A stretch of DNA of 64,000 nt from Dehalococcoidia bacterium. GTDB taxonomy: Bacteria > Chloroflexota > Dehalococcoidia > Tepidiformales > Tepidiformaceae. The DNA lies in NCBI GenBank assembly GCA_003104995.1, contig PQAO01000026.1, forward strand, positions 242,359 to 306,358. Reading direction: 5' to 3'. Within the stretch, counting starts at the first letter, position 1; each line of letters begins with the position of its first letter. Positions 60,683-64,000 of the stretch are shown piece by piece. The position numbers and the translations under genes were made by a program. The notes below the pieces were generated by a model. That model had not been told where the DNA came from and ran no database searches. It worked only from the letters and a program-made list of their open reading frames with translations.

Positions 60683-63600
60683 GTGAAGTTCGGTTCGCTC
60701 CAGGTGATGACCCCTGATGGGGAGGCGAGGGAATTCCCCATCGACCTCCCCTCCCTGGTCGTGGGCCGCGCCGATGGCAGCGGGATCGTCATCGACGACC
60801 TGAGCATCTCCCGGCGGCACGCCCGGCTGATCATCGAGTCGGGGCGGCTGCTGGTGGAGGACCTGGGGTCGGCCGCGGGCACGTTCCTCGGCGGCCACCG
60901 GATCGACCCGCACACCTCGAACCTGGTCGAAACCGAACAGGCCATCCGCTTCGGCGATGTTGAGGTGCAGTATGTCCCGCCCCCGCCCGTGGCAGCGGAG
61001 GCCGGCGATTCTGACGCGGAAGGCGCAGGGCTCACCGAGTTCGAGGAGGTGCCTTCGAGCGCGATCCGTGTGTCGATCGTCTCGCCGGCGGCGCCCGTGG
61101 AGCCCGGCGGGGCGGTCTTCGCGACGGCGGTCATCCACAACCGGGGCCGCGTGGTCGACCTGGTGCAGCTTTCGGTGACTGGCATCCCGGCGGGCTGGGT
61201 GACGTTCAGCCAGGGCACGATGGCGCTGGTACCGGGCACCCGGGAGACGGTGACGCTGGTCATCCAGCCGCCGCTGAGCCCGGAATCACTCGCCGGCGAG
61301 TACGACTTCGGGGTCACGGTGGCCTCCGGCGAACACGACCGCGAGGCGGTCGCTTTTGGAAAGCTCACGGTGCTGCCGTTCGATGCGACCGAGCTGCACC
61401 TGCTGCCCATTCGCAGCAAGCGCGATTTCACCATGACCGCCCGGAACAACGGCAACGCGCTCGTGACCTACGTCCTGAGCGGCACCGACGACGAAGCGGC
61501 GTTCCTCTACGACTTCCAGCAGCCCTCGATTGAGCTGCGCCCCGGCGAAGAGCGGCGGGTGCCCGTCCGCGTGAAGAAGACGAAGCGGCAGTGGTTCGGG
61601 CGGCCGACGTTCGTGCCGTTCCGGGTGGTGGCGACTCCAACGACCGGCAAGGCTCCCGCGGTCGAGGCGCCCGGGCAGCTGGCCATCCGGCCGCCCCTGG
61701 AACGCTGGAAGATGCCGACGATCCTGTTGCTCCTTCTCGCCGCGATCGCGGTCGGAGGGTGGCTCTCCTGGGTGCACCGCGACCGGCTGCCCGCGTGGGT
61801 GCCGTGGGCCGAAGAGAGTGGCGGCAAGGGGGGCGGAGCGGCTGCCGAGGGCGAGGCGGCCTTCGCGGGCGTGCACATGTGCGACAAGGACGAAAAAGAC
61901 CGCCCGAGCGTGCAGCCGCAGGAGCTGCCGGGCGGAAGCAGCGGGGCGCCCTACTTCGCGCAGAACAACCCGGCCTGGGCCGACATCGAATACGCGAAAG
62001 CGAAGGACCCGGAGTTCGGGCCGGACTGGTGTGGTACGACGATCGAGCAGTGCGGCTGCGCGATGACCTCGGTGGCCACGATCATGGCCATCTTCAACAT
62101 CCTGACCATGCCAGACGGCTCGGAACTGACCCCGGAAGCCGTGAACGCGTGGTTCAACAACGAAGCGCGCAAGACGAGCCGCGGCTGGGTGAGCCGCGGC
62201 TACATCTACGGCGACGTCATCTGGACGGCGGCAAACGAACTTTCAGCGGAGATCGCCCGGACCCGGCCGGGCAGCACAACCATCCGCTTCGTCCGCTTTG
62301 GCACTGGTTCGGATGAGGAAATCCGGGCGGAGTTGCAGGCGCAGCGGCCCATCATCCTCGAAGTGCCCGGGCACTACATCGCCGCGGTCGGGCTCGATGG
62401 CGACAAGATCCTGATCAACGACCCGTATTACGCCGACCGGAAGACGCTCGACGTCTACAAGGGCAAGGTCAAGAGCTCGGTGCTGTTCGAGCCGAGTAAC
62501 AACCTGAGCGGGGTGGTCATCACGGTGCCGAAGGACCTGCGGCTGCGGGTGGTGAATGTGAAGACGAACCAGGTGGTCGGGACCGTCTCAGAGGAGCCGG
62601 CGAAGACCGAGATCGACGGCGCATGGCTGAGCACGCGCAACGCGTGGCGCGACCCGACCTGCGTCGAGAGCCCGCCACCCCCGGGCGCGGGGACGACGTC
62701 GATTTACCTGCCGGGGAGCCGCGAGGACTACCGTATCGAGGTGCTGAACCCCGGCGGCGGCGGTTCGACGATCGCCATCCACAGCTATGACCAGAACGGC
62801 AACGCGGAAGTGACCACCGAAGACGCCACAGGCACCCTCGTGATGTCCATGTCGTACGACCCGGCGAGCGCGGCCGTGCGGACGCAGGTACTCGCTGGCG
62901 CGACACCCATTCCGGGATCGGGGACACCGGGGGCGGGCGAGACGGTGACCTTGCCGCCAGGCGGGCCGGGCGGTGGAACCGGCGGGGCGGGAGACGACGG
63001 CCCGGGCGGGGTGCCGACCACAGGTTCGGAGACGGCGACTGCCCAGCCGACGCCCACGCCTCGTCCAAGCGCGACTCCCGTGCCGACACCGACTCCCGTA
63101 GCACCCCAGGCCGTGGCCGTGAAGTGCGACATCGCCTACACGCCGCCCAACGCGGGGGTGACCTGCACGGGGACAGTAACGGGCACGTACACCACCACGC
63201 GCTGGAGCGTGAATGGGTTGCCCGCGCCCGTACCTCCAGGGTCGACGTCGTTCGCGACGACGTTCAGCCAGGACACGTCGCTAAGCGTGGAGATGACCGC
63301 CTGCAACGTGACGGTCTGCAAGACCGGCGCGGCGGCCGTGGTGATCGCCTTCCCGACGGCAACGCCGACGCCATCACCATCGGTGGCTGCGGGGACGCCC
63401 ACGCCGACAGCCACCCCACTGCCAAACGGACCGCCCCTGACGGTGCCGTTGCTCTGCACCTACGCATGGGTCTCGGGGCAGGCAAAGATCGATTGTTCGA
63501 CGAGCTTCTCCGAGGGCTACACGGAAATCACCTGGACCGCGAGCGGCGCAACACCGGCAGCGGTGACGACCTTCGCGAAGACGTTCACGACCTACCGGGC

Positions 63601-64000
63601 GAGCGCGGGCACCACGACGGTGCAGGCGAAGGTGTGTTACGCGTCGGTCTGCACGAACTCGGCGGCGGTGGACGTGATCGTTGGTTCTGCGCCGCTGGTG
63701 ATGTCGACTGTGTTGAACCTCGTGGGCCCGGAGGGAGATGTGTGCGACTCCACGCCGGTCCAGCTGTATGCGTACATCGTGAACTGGGATCCAAACGGCC
63801 CGTATCCGACCGGCCTCATAACGTTTTACGACCAGGGCGCGCCGATCGGGACCCTCCCGGTTGAGTCGGGAGAACCACAGGCTATCCTCAACACAACGTT
63901 CCCCGGCGACGGCGACCACTCGATCTACGCCACGTACAGTGGCGACAGCACTTGGAGCCCCGCAAGTTCGCCGACGGTGGGTTTCGCGAGCAGCGTTTCT
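60683..64000 (+). CDS. Giant FHA-C39 peptidase-Ig-repeat protein (second paralog, runs off right edge)
   Basis: At least 1106 codons from GTG 60683 with no stop before the window ends. The layout matches the gene upstream: FHA (about 1-95; VVGRADGSGIV, SISRRHARL), CARDB-like region (about 125-340), membrane helix (about 343-362), C39-like domain (about 425-605; DWCGTTIEQCGCAMTS and GHYIAAVGL), a Pro/Thr linker and the first Ig-like repeats. The two C39 regions are nearly identical over long stretches (for example GWVSRGYIYGDVIWTAANEL), pointing to duplication or gene conversion. The start and reading frame follow the same GTGAAGTTCGG context as the first copy. Confidence 0.82.
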   Translation, partial: MKFGSLQVMTPDGEAREFPIDLPSLVVGRADGSGIVIDDLSISRRHARLIIESGRLLVEDLGSAAGTFLGGHRIDPHTSNLVETEQAIRFGDVEVQYVPPPPVAAEAGDSDAEGAGLTEFEEVPSSAIRVSIVSPAAPVEPGGAVFATAVIHNRGRVVDLVQLSVTGIPAGWVTFSQGTMALVPGTRETVTLVIQPPLSPESLAGEYDFGVTVASGEHDREAVAFGKLTVLPFDATELHLLPIRSKRDFTMTARNNGNALVTYVLSGTDDEAAFLYDFQQPSIELRPGEERRVPVRVKKTKRQWFGRPTFVPFRVVATPTTGKAPAVEAPGQLAIRPPLERWKMPTILLLLLAAIAVGGWLSWVHRDRLPAWVPWAEESGGKGGGAAAEGEAAFAGVHMCDKDEKDRPSVQPQELPGGSSGAPYFAQNNPAWADIEYAKAKDPEFGPDWCGTTIEQCGCAMTSVATIMAIFNILTMPDGSELTPEAVNAWFNNEARKTSRGWVSRGYIYGDVIWTAANELSAEIARTRPGSTTIRFVRFGTGSDEEIRAELQAQRPIILEVPGHYIAAVGLDGDKILINDPYYADRKTLDVYKGKVKSSVLFEPSNNLSGVVITVPKDLRLRVVNVKTNQVVGTVSEEPAKTEIDGAWLSTRNAWRDPTCVESPPPPGAGTTSIYLPGSREDYRIEVLNPGGGGSTIAIHSYDQNGNAEVTTEDATGTLVMSMSYDPASAAVRTQVLAGATPIPGSGTPGAGETVTLPPGGPGGGTGGAGDDGPGGVPTTGSETATAQPTPTPRPSATPVPTPTPVAPQAVAVKCDIAYTPPNAGVTCTGTVTGTYTTTRWSVNGLPAPVPPGSTSFATTFSQDTSLSVEMTACNVTVCKTGAAAVVIAFPTATPTPSPSVAAGTPTPTATPLPNGPPLTVPLLCTYAWVSGQAKIDCSTSFSEGYTEITWTASGATPAAVTTFAKTFTTYRASAGTTTVQAKVCYASVCTNSAAVDVIVGSAPLVMSTVLNLVGPEGDVCDSTPVQLYAYIVNWDPNGPYPTGLITFYDQGAPIGTLPVESGEPQAILNTTFPGDGDHSIYATYSGDSTWSPASSPTVGFASSVS

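Overview
The window is high-GC bacterial DNA with dense, mostly overlapping genes. No rRNA is present, so taxonomy is inferred. A Tad pilus locus without a secretin, a conjugation apparatus without outer-membrane parts, and very large IPT/TIG, FHA and Ig-repeat surface proteins together suggest a monoderm lineage, most likely Chloroflexota (Thermomicrobia or Dehalococcoidia-like). I cannot prove this from sequence alone.

Layout. Bases 1-6.9 kb, all on the minus strand, hold export systems and their regulators: a LolD/MacB-type ABC ATPase (cut by the left edge) behind a PadR regulator, a TetR regulator, an ATPase/FtsX-permease pair, and a DrrA/DrrB-type exporter. Bases 7.2-18.4 kb, plus strand, hold a Tad/Flp pilus operon (cpaB, tadZ, tadA, tadB, tadC, flp, two TadE-like proteins, a TadG-like protein). 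It is followed by a lipoprotein, a PKD-domain protein and a large membrane protein with a LysM domain outside and a SARP-type (OmpR-like wHTH plus BTAD) regulator inside. Bases 18.5-33.8 kb, plus strand, form a defence island: SNF2 helicase with DUF3883, two DUF488 proteins, a probable dual-OB protein, a DUF1156 DNA methylase, a DUF499 ATPase with an N-terminal HEPN-like RNase motif, then a Gabija-like pair (OLD/TOPRIM ATPase and UvrD helicase). Bases 34.0-45.7 kb hold a reduced conjugative type IV secretion locus in two divergent operons (VirB2-, VirB8-, VirB1- and VirB6-like on minus; PrgI-like, split VirB4, primase, coupling protein and Replication-relaxation protein on plus). A large serine recombinase follows at 45.8-47.5 kb and ends inside a tRNA-Asn(GTT) gene. 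From 47.6 kb onward the genes look chromosomal: NnrE-like, QueF, acyl-CoA dehydrogenase, an IPT/TIG surface protein and two tandem FHA-C39-Ig proteins (the second cut by the right edge).

Interpretation. The stretch ending at tRNA-Asn reads as an integrative and conjugative element (ICE) carrying its own pilus, regulator, defence cargo and integrase. Its left end was not found. The best new signal is a family of TTGGAAC heptamers phased mostly at 11 or 22 bp. They occur in three arrays: between tadA and tadB, and upstream of both divergent conjugation operons, always in the same orientation relative to the downstream gene. The 11-bp direct-repeat geometry is that of SARP/OmpR-family operators, and the same element encodes a membrane-anchored SARP protein. 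This suggests one cell-envelope-sensing regulator that co-controls pilus and conjugation genes.
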